Made by a program: the position numbers and the translations under genes | Notes under the pieces: model-generated | What the model saw: only the letters and a program-made list of their open reading frames with translations | Databases searched by the model: none | Told to the model about the DNA's origin: nothing | Shown here: positions 55,301 through 64,000 of the stretch, piece after piece | How positions within the stretch are numbered: the first letter of the stretch is position 1 | Layout: each line of letters opens with the position of its first letter | Assembly (NCBI GenBank): GCA_013397935.1 | Contig: VZRN01001307.1 | Span: forward strand, 178,005 to 242,004 | DNA: 64,000 bases | From: Dasyornis broadbenti | Taxonomy: Eukaryota; Chordata; Aves; Passeriformes; Dasyornithidae | Direction of reading: 5' to 3'

Positions 55301-56049
55301 CGGAGCAAGAGATAGTGTGGGGTGGCGAGGAAACAGAGCAGCCACTCCCAAACCTTTACAGCCAGAAGGAGATGCAGAACACCTTTTCTGCACACGCCTC
55401 ACCCTCCCAGCACCAAAGCAGCGTCAAAAGCATTTTGCAAACTAATATTCCCAAATTCCCAGAGCTTAGGCAAGCACTTTCGTTTCTATTTCAGTGCAGG
55501 GGGGAAAGAGGCAAAGAGCAGCAAAATGACTTCATCGGAAAGGGCGAGCTGGCGGCACAGAGAGGACGGAGGTGGCAGCAGCCCCCCGAGCCAAAACCCG
55601 GGAGGGATTAGGAACCGAGCCACGTGGCCACCTCCCCTTTCGTGTCCATCAGCACCATCTCCCCTCTCCTCCAACTAAAGCAGATTTGTCCACAAAAGCA
55701 GCTCCGGGTGGCGCAGCCTGGCCCAGCAGGTACAGATGGGCTCGCTGATCAAGATGAATCATTTGGCACGTTCCGGTGACCCGGGCGCAACCGCAGAATG
55801 GGCTCTTTGCTCGGGGCCCTCTCCAGGGCCGGGGCATCGGGGACAAAAATGAGAGGAGCCTCCAAAACAGGGAGAGCCCCCACATCTGGCCCCTCCAGCT
55901 CATCTGCCCCCTCCCCACCAAGGTCTGGCTTGTTTGCCTCACCGAAGCCCCCTCCCCGCTCTCAGACAAGGTTAATAGGGTAGAGAGAGAGCATCTGTTT
56001 ATGAGAAGGTTATCAAGTGAAAGGCAGTAACGCAGCCTCCAAACCAGCT
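55301..56049. other. Non-coding stretch, no gene seen
   Basis: GC-richer DNA with mild CpG content near 55730-55830. No exon or repeat could be supported. Confidence 0.42.
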
Positions 56050-56340
56050 TTTCATAGCCTCTTACTTATTATTTAATTTGGCTCCAGTACGTGAAATTAG
56101 GCTAATGGCTGTTAAGTGGTTAAGGCACGCACATTGTCCATCTGCCGAGAAGGCTCCAGGCCGTTGTTCTGTTTCAAAGGCTAAGAAGGAAAAATAATAT
56201 GAGAGTTGCATGCTGTTAGTTTGAGAGCTCATAAATGCATTTTTTCTCCTCTTTCATTCGCTTTTATATTTCTTTTATCTCCAGTGCTTTGCCTGTTGCA
56301 GCATTAGGAACTTCTGGAAAGCAAGTTACCGGCTTTATTT
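56050..56340. promoter_or_regulatory. Candidate regulatory (CNE-like) block, 290 bp
   Basis: Unique-looking AT-rich block: TTATTATTTAATTTGGCTCC, GTGAAATTAGGCTAATGGC, GTTAAGTGGTTAAGG (NKX-like AAGTGG), TTTCAAAGGCTAAG (TCF/LEF-like), CATAAATGCATTTTTTC and CATTCGCTTTTATATTTC. The mix of developmental-factor-like words is strong. Conservation is not tested. Confidence 0.36.
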
Positions 56341-57073
56341 TTTTTTTTTTTTTGTCAGTGCTCTTGTGCCTTTTTTTGCCTTTATTTTTTTTTCTTTTCT
56401 AAGCGCAGGGAAGGGTGAGCCAGCCGGTTCCAGCAATGCCACAGCCACCAGCTGTTGCAGTCCTCCCATTCAGCCGAGCTCGTTCCCCCGTTTGAGAGCA
56501 GGAGAATTAAGCACAAAGCCCCGAGCTTTCGTCTCTTCTCCTTGACACCAGGACTGGCAGCTTCTCTCCACCAACACAACATCAGCTCTGCAGTTTTCCT
56601 TACGCGCAATCTGGAGCGCCCAACCCCTCCCCACCTGCGCTCCTTGCTGCATTTAATGAGCAGCTCCACACAGAGCACGGAAGACGGGTGGTTTCCTACA
56701 CATTTTAAACCTTAAACGATGCAAGCTCAGGCTGGAGCTCCCTCTTCCCTTGAGCTCTGCGCATAACCAGCGCCCACGCGGATTCTCGAGTGTCTCGTAC
56801 AAGAGTTGAGCTCGTTCTGTCATTACTTCAGGGGAACAATGAGGTCTCTCAAGCTCTACTATTTTCATGGGAGTTTTGGGAATGTAACCTCCCTGTAAAA
56901 CCTGACCAAAACCAGGCAGCTGATTCTCAAAAGCCAGCAGGAACGGTGAAGGGGAGAAGGGACACTCACACCTTCTTCCAGGAATCCACAAAGAAGACTG
57001 AATGATTTCTAGGCAGATGAGCTCCAGAGATAGGGAGGCCAAACTGCATATAAAACCTGGCCAAAAATCCTTG
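56341..57073. other. Non-coding stretch with poly-T
   Basis: T-rich runs at 56337-56400. No exon recognised. Confidence 0.42.
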
Positions 57074-57352
57074 GAATCATGGAATCACAGAATGGTTTGG
57101 GTTGGAAGTTTGAAGGTCATCCAGTCCCACCCCCTGCCATGGGCAAGGACACCTTCCACTGCCCCAGGTTGCTCCCAGCCCTGTCCAACCTGGCCTTGAA
57201 ACATCCAGGGATCCAGCGGCAGACACAGCTTCTCTGGGCAACCTCTGACAGTGCCTTCCCACCCTCACAGGGAAGAATTTCTTCCTGATATCCCATCTAT
57301 CCCTGCCCTCTGGCAGTGGGAAGCCGTTCCCTTTTGTTCCATCAGGCAAGGG
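57074..57352 (-). mobile_element. CR1 LINE 3' fragment with octamer tail
   Basis: The plus strand begins with GAATCATGGAATCACAGAAT (octamer tail in reverse), then GGTTTGGGTTGGAAG, CCCTGCCATGGGCAAGGACA, GGCCTTGAAACATCCAGGGA, GAATTTCTTCCTGATATCCC and CTGCCCTCTGGCAGTGGGAA. The sense strand is minus. At about 280 bp it is one of the longest copies here. Confidence 0.93.
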
Positions 57353-58087
57353 GAAACTGCTTTACCTGGCAGCAGCCCCGGGAAGGATCGGGCTCCGAGG
57401 AGCTGAGCTGCAGGCAGGAAAGGGAAGGGAAGGAACCCTCCAGCCACTGCAAAAAATAAGATCCCAAAGCCACCTCTGTCTCCTGGGCAGGAGCTGAGCT
57501 GTCTCCGAGCGAGGAGGGTTATTTATGGGGACACGAGGAAGGAGAAGGCAGCTGAAGAGCAGATCTCATTTCCCTCCATTACTGCAACAACCCCACTTGA
57601 AATCCAACTTTGTTTCTTCCTTTCCCAGCCAGGAAAAAAAAATAAATAACTGAATGCCACAGAGAAAGGCAGCCTTCCATCCTTGTTATCCCCTGATTTT
57701 GCCAGAGGTTAGCGGGGTGGTTTCAGACTCGCAGCAGGAGGAACAAGCAGCAGTTGGCAGCACCAGGAGGAAAGATTGGAGCATTTACCAACAGGCTTGT
57801 CCCCTCACCTCTCCCAAAAGGAGTCCCCAGTGCTGCTTTTCCAAAGAAACATTTTTCCAGGCTGTAGCTGTGGCATCCAGGTTTGCCATCTGCTCCATCT
57901 CCCCTGGCTTTATCCCTGTGCCCTGCCTCTCTCACCAGGTATCTGCATGAATTACTCCTCCCCGCGTGTACCTCTGTTCACAAGGTAGATAAATATATGG
58001 AGAGTTTTAAAAATACATTTATATATTTTAATTTTGTTGCATGTAAAGATGTGTATTTATTGATATATTAGGGATTGACACTAGATT
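57353..58087. other. Non-coding stretch, AT-rich end
   Basis: Positions 57985-58075 are AT-rich (TTTAAAAATACATTTATATA, TATTTATTGATATATTAGG). No exon recognised. Confidence 0.42.
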
Positions 58088-58133
58088 CTCCTTAAGGCCC
58101 CCTCCAACCTGAGCATTTCCGTGATTCCATGAC
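58088..58133 (+). mobile_element. CR1 LINE 3' tail, very short
   Basis: Only the terminal CR1 block is seen: CTCCTTAAGGCCCCCTCCAA, CCTGAGCATTTCCGTGATTC and CATGA. Plus orientation. The truncation is extreme, so this is a lower-confidence call. Confidence 0.6.
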
Positions 58134-60028
58134 AAACACACACAAATTTCGTCTCTGCTTGTGCCGACGGTTGACACGTGCAGAACGAATTGTGCTCAGG
58201 GGGTGCTTTGTTCCAACACTCAACCCCTAAATTCCCACCCCTGCGCTCATTTTGACACTGCTCTCCCGCTTTCCTGCTGAACCTAACCCAAAACGCACCG
58301 TCCAGACGGCGTTTTTTGGGGAAAGATATGAGGAAAACAGGAAATTAAGCTGATGCTGCTGCCTGACGGGACGATGAAGCGGCTGTGTGCTGGAATAACC
58401 ACCAAAGCGAGATGCTCAGCCCATGTCCTGCAGCTCTGCACCTGCTTGTGCTGACAAATAACTGCCCGGCGTGCAAAGCTGTCTGGGATTATGGAAAAGC
58501 ATGGGATTCACAGAAAGCTGCCCAGATTTGGTCAATCAGTGCGGGAAACTCACGCTGGTGCAGCAGTATCTGGGGGTGGGAGGCGAGCTCGTGCAATATT
58601 TTTCTTTGACACTGGCAGAAGCCCTGCTCCGACACTTTTCTCCCTGTTCTGCTGCCAGTGCTGCTTAATTCCCGTGGCAGGCTGGCAGGAGCGGTGAAGC
58701 GATCCTAGCAGAAGTCTGACACCAGGAGAGCTCTGTGTGAATAGCATATCCTGCAAATCTGCAGGATAGAGAACATCTGAAAACCAGGTTAAGGGATAAA
58801 TACTGACAAGCCCTGACTGGAGGAAAGAGCGTTCATTCAAACACCTGCATGAACTGGAGGATTGTTACGCTGTTGCCTCTAAACGCTGCTGAACCAGGTG
58901 ATCGAGCCACATGGAAAACCAGAAGGAGGAAGCAAATCAGGCCCTCCAACCTGCCCCTAAAGTGTGGGGGCTTCCATCTGAATTTGGGGGAAGCTGGCAG
59001 GGCAGGGCTCGCAGGAAGCATCCTTCAAGGAATCCTTCCCATTCCCACACTGCCAGGGAGCACACGCAAGGAAGGGCAGGATTACAGCACTTTGCTTCTG
59101 ATCATCCCTGATTTGAAGCAGTTTTTTGGCCTTAGTCGCCAGCAAATTTGGCAAGAGGTTTCCCAAGCACTGAGCTGGCAGTTGTAGGGAAGAGGGTGGC
59201 TTTATCCAAGACATAAAAATCCAGGGAGATGGCTTTGAACTAAAGCTGATGCAGGAGAAAGACAAAAAGGAAATATCCTTGTGGGCACAGCAGCTGCTTT
59301 GGAGACAGCAGGGAAAATTTGCGGAGAGGAAGATGAGCTGAGAGAAGAGTTTTTCCCAGACTGCAGGATCACAGTGTAGAAGGAGCAGAACTGAGGAGGG
59401 CAGGCTCCATCTTTTTTCTCTGATTCCTTTAAGAAAGGGAGGCTTTGACCCCCTCCTCTCCTCTCAGGGGAACAGGGAAGGAGGACACGCTGCTCACAGC
59501 CTGCAGCCTCGCTGGTGGGACGGGAAATTGCTCTGCTGCTGCTGGGATCTGCAGCCCTGGCCGCTATGGGGAGTGATGGATGAAAGGGAGGGAGAGGAGG
59601 AGGAAGCTGTGTCTTAAGGCTCTGCAGCAGCAAATGGCCTCAGCGATTAGAACTGAGTGGGCAGCTGTGTATCACTCTGGATTTTCTGCCTGTTTCATCA
59701 CTAGCAGTGACTCAGGAATATTCTTCATCGCCCTCAAGCGAGGATATGATCATTTTCTGCCACTTGAGATGAAGCTAATTTTACAGCAGCTTAGAGGGAG
59801 AGAGATGTCATGTGCTGATTTCTGTACTGTCTGCATCACCCGGTGCTGCAGCATGGCCAGGCCATAGGTGCTGACTGCTGGAAGTTAAACCAGCCAGCAC
59901 TGGGAGAGAAAATCCAGGGAAAGGGTGTTTGGAACTGCAGGTCCTGCAAAGATGAAGAGAAAAGCAGCAGAGAATCAAGAGTTCCCAGTGAGGAGAAACA
60001 TAACAGCATCCCTCCTCCAGGCGGGTTC
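58134..60028. other. Non-coding stretch, no gene seen
   Basis: No supported exon. A short CR1-like phrase near 59222-59255 was considered but is too brief to call. Confidence 0.42.
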
Positions 60029-60206
60029 ATAGAATCCCAGCATGGTTTGGGTTGGAAGGGACCTTAAAGCTCATCCGGTGCCATCCCTGCCATGGCAGGG
60101 ACACCTTCCACTGTCCCAGGCTGCTCCACGCCCTGTCCAACCTGGCCTTGGACACTTCCAGGGATCCAGGGGCAGCCACAGCTGCTCTGGGCACCCTGTG
60201 CCAGTC
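60029..60206 (-). mobile_element. CR1 LINE 3' fragment
   Basis: The plus strand reads ATAGAATCCCAGCATGGTTT, GGGTTGGAAGGGACCTTAAA, CCACTGTCCCAGGCTGCTCC, CAACCTGGCCTTGGACACTT and CACAGCTGCTCTGGGCACCC. The sense strand is minus. Close to the consensus seen across copies here, so probably a younger copy. Confidence 0.93.
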
Positions 60207-60400
60207 CTGTTCATTGGGAGGAGGAGCATCCAGACTTCCTGAAGGTGTGGAATGTGCTCCTGATAGGACAAGTGTGCTGAGCAAGGCCGATGGGCAGTGG
60301 GCGGATCTCAAAGGGCTGACCTCACCACGCAAATCCAACCAGTCCCAGAGACTCCAAATTTACCAAAACCAAATCCCAGTGGGTGAGGAGCCCACGTTTC
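60207..60400. other. Spacer between two CR1 copies
   Basis: About 194 bp of non-CR1 sequence separating two minus-oriented CR1 3' ends. No feature recognised. Confidence 0.5.
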
Positions 60401-60507
60401 TCAGAATCCCAGAGTGGTTTGGATTGGAAGCAACCTTAAAGCTCATCTCATTCCAACTCCCTGCCATGGGCCAGGACACCTTCCACGAGACCAGGTTGCT
60501 CCAAGTG
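60401..60507 (-). mobile_element. CR1 LINE 3' fragment
   Basis: The plus strand reads TCAGAATCCCAGAGTGGTTT, GGATTGGAAGCAACCTTAAA, CTCATCTCATTCCAACTCCC and CCACGAGACCAGGTTGCTCC. The sense strand is minus. Because it retains its own 3' end it is an insertion separate from the copy at 60029. Truncated to about 107 bp. Confidence 0.9.
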
Positions 60508-61229
60508 AGAAGAGTTTGCAGTGGCGGTGCCAAATCGCTCCCTTGGCACATCAAACCCTGGGTCTGGCTGAGCTCCCCTTCTCCTCCTGTCTGTGCTTCC
60601 CACGGAGCTGGGATGAGATGGCATCAGAACCAGTGCCACCACCGGCACTGCAGCTGGACACCAGCCCTGTGGCCACATTCAGATGGGTTTTCTCGCTCCC
60701 TGCTCAGGCCATTTATTTATTTTCGAGATGCACAAGCTGCCTTCGCACCAGGCCCTGGCAGTGCCTCGCTGGGCTCCCTGTGTGAAGCCGCGGTCTCCCA
60801 GCCACCGCCCGGCCTGTGATTCCTTGACAGCCCTGGCTTTGGGATCTAACTGGCAGTGGTGGCTGCATTTGCAGGGGAAACGGAGCAGTACTGCCAGCTT
60901 TTAGTGACAAAGGGAGTGTTTATAACAGGCGCGGTGACAGCTGTCCGAGTGCCACATTTATTTACAAAACGTTAGTTAAATTACTGACAGTTGGCGCTGC
61001 GAAGGGAAGCTGAGAGGAAGAGCTGACACGTCCCCAGCGTGCTCTCGGCAGCCCCACGGTGCCTCTCCGCAGGCTCCCAGCCTCCCTTCCCAGCGTGGGT
61101 GGCACAGCCCTCTGCTCAGGGCATCACCTGCTCCTTCTCTCCTTCCCTTCCCACCAAACCTGCACGGGAATCATCCTGCAACTCCCACCCACCCACCCCG
61201 GAGTGGAGTTCCTCCAAACAAGGCAAGGC
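60508..61229. other. Non-coding stretch before a gap
   Basis: No repeat or exon recognised. Positions 60950-61000 are AT-rich (TTTATTTACAAAACGTTAGT). The last 22 bases recur exactly after the gap. Confidence 0.45.
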
Positions 61230-61362
61230 NNNNNNNNNNNNNNNNNNNNNNNNNNNNNNNNNNNNNNNNNNNNNNNNNNNNNNNNNNNNNNNNNNNNNNN
61301 NNNNNNNNNNNNNNNNNNNNNNNNNNNNNNNNNNNNNNNNNNNNNNNNNNNNNNNNNNNNNN
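61230..61362. other. Assembly gap (133 N) with identical flanks
   Basis: One hundred and thirty-three N. The 22-base word at 61208-61229 (starting GTTCCTCCAAAC) is repeated exactly at 61363-61384. This indicates either overlapping contig ends or an unresolved tandem repeat spanning the gap. Confidence 0.97.
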
Positions 61363-61384
61363 GTTCCTCCAAACAAGGCAAGGC

Positions 61385-61775
61385 CACCAAGCCTTCAGTC
61401 TGTTCTAGAAGGACCAAGAGGACGTTGATCAGCCTGTGATCCCTTCTGCAGCTCAGATTACTTCAGGCAGTGCCACTCAAACGGATGGAGGTCACCAAGA
61501 GCACCTCCGGACGGCCAAAAACGTCTCTGTTGTTTCCAGACTCACAGAGGTGTCTGAGGTGAAGGCCCCGTGTCTGCTGAGCAATGTCAACAGTCTGCAA
61601 GCTGCTGGCTTGGAACCAGCAAGGAAATTGCAGCTGCCATCCTCCGGGAGACAAGGACAAGCGGAGAAATTTAGGAGCCCAGCTGACATGCACCAGTGAA
61701 GGCGTCGCCCCTGCCCGACCCTCGCCATGACGAAGCAGTAACAGCGCAAGATGGGATTTTGGCTTTCTGACTGCA
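61385..61775. other. Non-coding stretch, no gene seen
   Basis: No repeat or exon recognised between the gap and the next CR1. Confidence 0.45.
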
Positions 61776-62050
61776 GAACTCTTCAGGCTGGAAAAGATCT
61801 CTAAGACCTTCAAATCCAACCGTTCCCCAAAGCCACCACTAACCCATGTCCCCAAGTGCCACACGGCTTTTAAATCCCTCCAGGGATGAGGATTCCAGCA
61901 CTGCCCTGGGCAGCTCGTTCCAGTGCTTGACAGCCCTTTAGGTGCGGAAATGTTCCCTAATACCCAACCTAAATCTCCCCTGGTGCAATTTGAGGCCGTT
62001 TCCTCTCGTCCTGTCACTCGTTACTCGTAAGAAGAGACCGACCCCCTTGT
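61776..62050 (-). mobile_element. CR1 LINE 3' fragment (older subfamily)
   Basis: The plus strand reads CTTCAGGCTGGAAAAGATCT, CTAAGACCTTCAAATCCAAC, CCATGTCCCCAAGTGCCACA, GCAGCTCGTTCCAGTGCTTG, CCTAAATCTCCCCTGGTGCA and CTCGTCCTGTCACTCGTTAC. The sense strand is minus. The wording identifies an older CR1 group than the others here. About 275 bp, 5'-truncated. Confidence 0.9.
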
Positions 62051-64000
62051 CCTGCACGGCCACAGAATGCAAGACAGGGAAGAGACTCTTTAATTCCACG
62101 AGTCAAGGCCAACAGATACCTTTGGCTCCTCGTGTTTGTAGAGGACTAAATCACATCACCTGCACACACGCCATGAGGAACCTCCAAACTGCTCCCTCCC
62201 AACACTGCCACGTTTTGCCCTGACTCCCACGCTGTGCAAGTTTGCAGAGCAAACAGGGTCCTGACGTGCCTTGGCCAGCTGGAAATTTGGCCTTGGAAAA
62301 CATCATTCAGTATAAACTTTGTCCGATTCAAAACAGAGCTGCTCTTCCCAGTAGTAGAAAGCAATCGGAGGGACGAACATGACGACAGAACTGACCCAAG
62401 ATGTAAAGCAGTTCAGAGGTGAGTAGGGAAAGATTTACTTTCAGCTAAAGGGAAACTCTGTGTGTCCAGAAATCCTTCCCTTCTGAGACTGGATGAAATC
62501 AGAATCTCACTGTTTCCTATGAAACACTTTTAAACCCCGAATCTTGCTTTAGCTTAATCAGAGAACTTCCTGTAACATTTGACAAGATCCTTCACCGAAT
62601 TCACGAACTTAGATAAAAGGAAAGAAACACTACTTTTCCAAGCAAACCCAAATCTGCCCTCTTCCCCACAAGGGAATTCTGGAGTCAAACCCTTTCCAGT
62701 CAAGGTACACAAGAAAGAAATGAATTGTTTAAAAAAAATACCCGGGTTTGAATTAAAAAAAAAAAAAATGTATTTTCTTATTTAACAAATGATACAAGGC
62801 TGAAATTTTTGAATGAACGTAGGAGAAGCAGGTGCTCTCCCATCTCCTGCTGAATAGTAATGGAAGAAAAATGACTTGGAAAATACTTCCTTGAATTTTC
62901 ACCTCAATCTCCCCTCCTTTGAGCTCATCAAGAGCTTTCTACCGGACTGTAAGAGAGGAAAAGGGATGCGAGGTAATTAAGGTTATCTTTACTCTTTTTA
63001 AGGTTCTTTAAGGAATAAAGCCCTGCACATATAATTGACTGAATTTGGAGGACTGAAGGGTAAGAACCCAAATATGCCTTCACATATTAGTGCTGTGCCT
63101 GTATCTGTACATCCAAAGTATCCAGAGATTTGGAAGTGTCTCGGAGCCTGAAGCTGCCCTGCTCTGCTTTCATACCTTTGAGAATTTGCTTTTCTCAACA
63201 GCTTCCTCTCATGCTTCTTATTAGAGATGTGTAAAAACCATGAGGCTGAAAAACACACTGGTTTTGCTGAACTGAGGATGTGAAGCTGTGAAAATAATGA
63301 TCCTACCATAAAAAAAAAAAAAAAAAAGACGGAAAAAAGAGACTCAAAAATCCCAAGTAATGAATGTTTGGATCATGGCCGGGGCTCTGCATGTGTCTGA
63401 TAAAACAGACACAGGTGTCAGAGCCATTTATGGTTGCAGGCACAGAGCCGGTCAAAATCTCCCATCTCTGGGAAAAAATCCTGTGATATTTCACCAGCTG
63501 CTCATGTTGGAAGGTGGTTTTATCCCTTATTTACTCTGGCCTCATTGACATGCAGAGCTGGACTCGCTCGGCTCCTGTTTGACCCTTGGTGTCCTTTCCT
63601 ATTCAGCACTGTCCCCAAAGGTGTCCCCACCTTCAGACCAGGCTCAGCTCTCCAGACCTTGTCTCAATTCTCTCCCTGGTTTTTCCAGGGGAGAATCCAG
63701 TTGCAAAGTCGAGTTTGCCTGCAGATTTTCCATACCCACCCATCTGCCTCCTCACTTTGCACATAAACTAAAGGATGCTTCCCAGCATGTGACTGCCGTG
63801 GTGACAGCCAACACCACTCCCCAGCAGCTGAAGAATCCTTATTTAAACCAGGATTTTTAATATCCGCACGATGGAGATGCTGTTGGCGGTTCAGCAGACG
63901 CTGCAGCATCCAGACAGCCAAGCCTGAGCCTCAGACTTGGCTCCTTCACAGCCTTGCACCTCCGAAAACGAAACCCAAGGAGAGCAGAAGGTATTTCCCG
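62051..64000. other. Non-coding stretch, no gene seen
   Basis: AT-rich DNA at 62500-63000 with an A run at 62755-62768, and an A run at 63309-63326. The frame at plus 62579-62785 is lysine-rich by composition. No exon, transposon or strong motif cluster recognised. Confidence 0.42.

Noticed and set aside
59222..59255. Possible CR1 fragment (GGGAGATGGCTTTGAACTAA)
   Set aside because: Resembles an internal CR1 phrase but does not continue into CR1 on either side. Too short to call.
60052..60819. 255-codon plus-strand frame
   Set aside because: It overlaps two antisense CR1 fragments. The peptide is mostly translated CR1 3' sequence.
1..64000. CRISPR arrays, operons, tRNA or rRNA genes, or a bacterial-type gene system
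   Set aside because: No regularly spaced repeats with unique spacers, no packed gene order and no tRNA A/B box pair were seen. The CR1 elements identify the DNA as avian.

Overview
The window reads as vertebrate, avian nuclear DNA, most likely from a songbird (passerine). The main evidence is 16 recognisable CR1 (chicken-repeat-1 type) LINE 3' ends, 8 in each orientation. Most carry the avian CR1 tail (fixed 3' block, then imperfect copies of an ATTCTRTG-like octamer). Base composition is mixed, with AT-rich blocks in moderately GC-rich DNA. There is no operon-like gene packing, no ribosome-binding pattern and no credible long coding frame. Passerine origin is inferred from the CR1 type from general knowledge, not from a search.

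I could not support any protein-coding gene, exon, tRNA, rRNA or CRISPR array. The longest open frames lie in a 1.1 kb purine tract, in CR1 copies or in ordinary GC-rich DNA, and none has a recognisable domain. The window is best described as intergenic (or very long intronic) DNA with scattered CR1s, simple repeats, four assembly-gap sites and many AT-rich blocks. The AT-rich blocks have homeodomain-, GATA- or CDX-like sites, the kind of texture seen in conserved non-coding elements near developmental genes. Conservation itself cannot be seen here, so those calls are tentative.

Layout. 1-10.4 kb: three CR1s, candidate regulatory blocks at 3.3, 4.6-5.0, 8.1 and 8.9 kb, a false-looking 130-bp tandem duplication around one N (5671-5927), and a diverged pair of ~107-bp elements at 6234-6340 and 9524-9628. 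10.4-24.5 kb: three CR1s, a candidate block at 17.3-17.6 kb and a poly-T/CGGTTTG minisatellite at 18.6 kb. 24.5-25.6 kb: a purine tract with a 71-N gap. 26-36 kb: four CR1s, a ~229-bp direct-repeat pair (28054 and 31569, about 92% identical) and a cluster of GATA-like sites at 30.1 kb. 36-42 kb: AT-rich candidate elements, a CpG-rich block at 39.2-39.5 kb next to a cluster of GCTTTTATGA-type sites (39.5-39.8 kb), one 3'-truncated CR1, and a 260-bp CpG-island-like block at 41.6-41.84 kb. 42-57 kb: no CR1 recognised, with candidate elements at 46.0-46.45, 46.65-46.85, 47.9-48.0, 49.2-49.35, 55.15-55.3 and 56.05-56.34 kb. 57-64 kb: five CR1s and a 133-N gap with identical 22-bp flanks.

No new gene system is evident. 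The observations most worth following are the paired elements at 6.2/9.5 kb, the CDX/posterior-HOX-like site cluster beside CpG-rich DNA at 39.2-39.8 kb, the 229-bp repeat pair, and the CpG island at 41.6 kb as a possible unannotated promoter.
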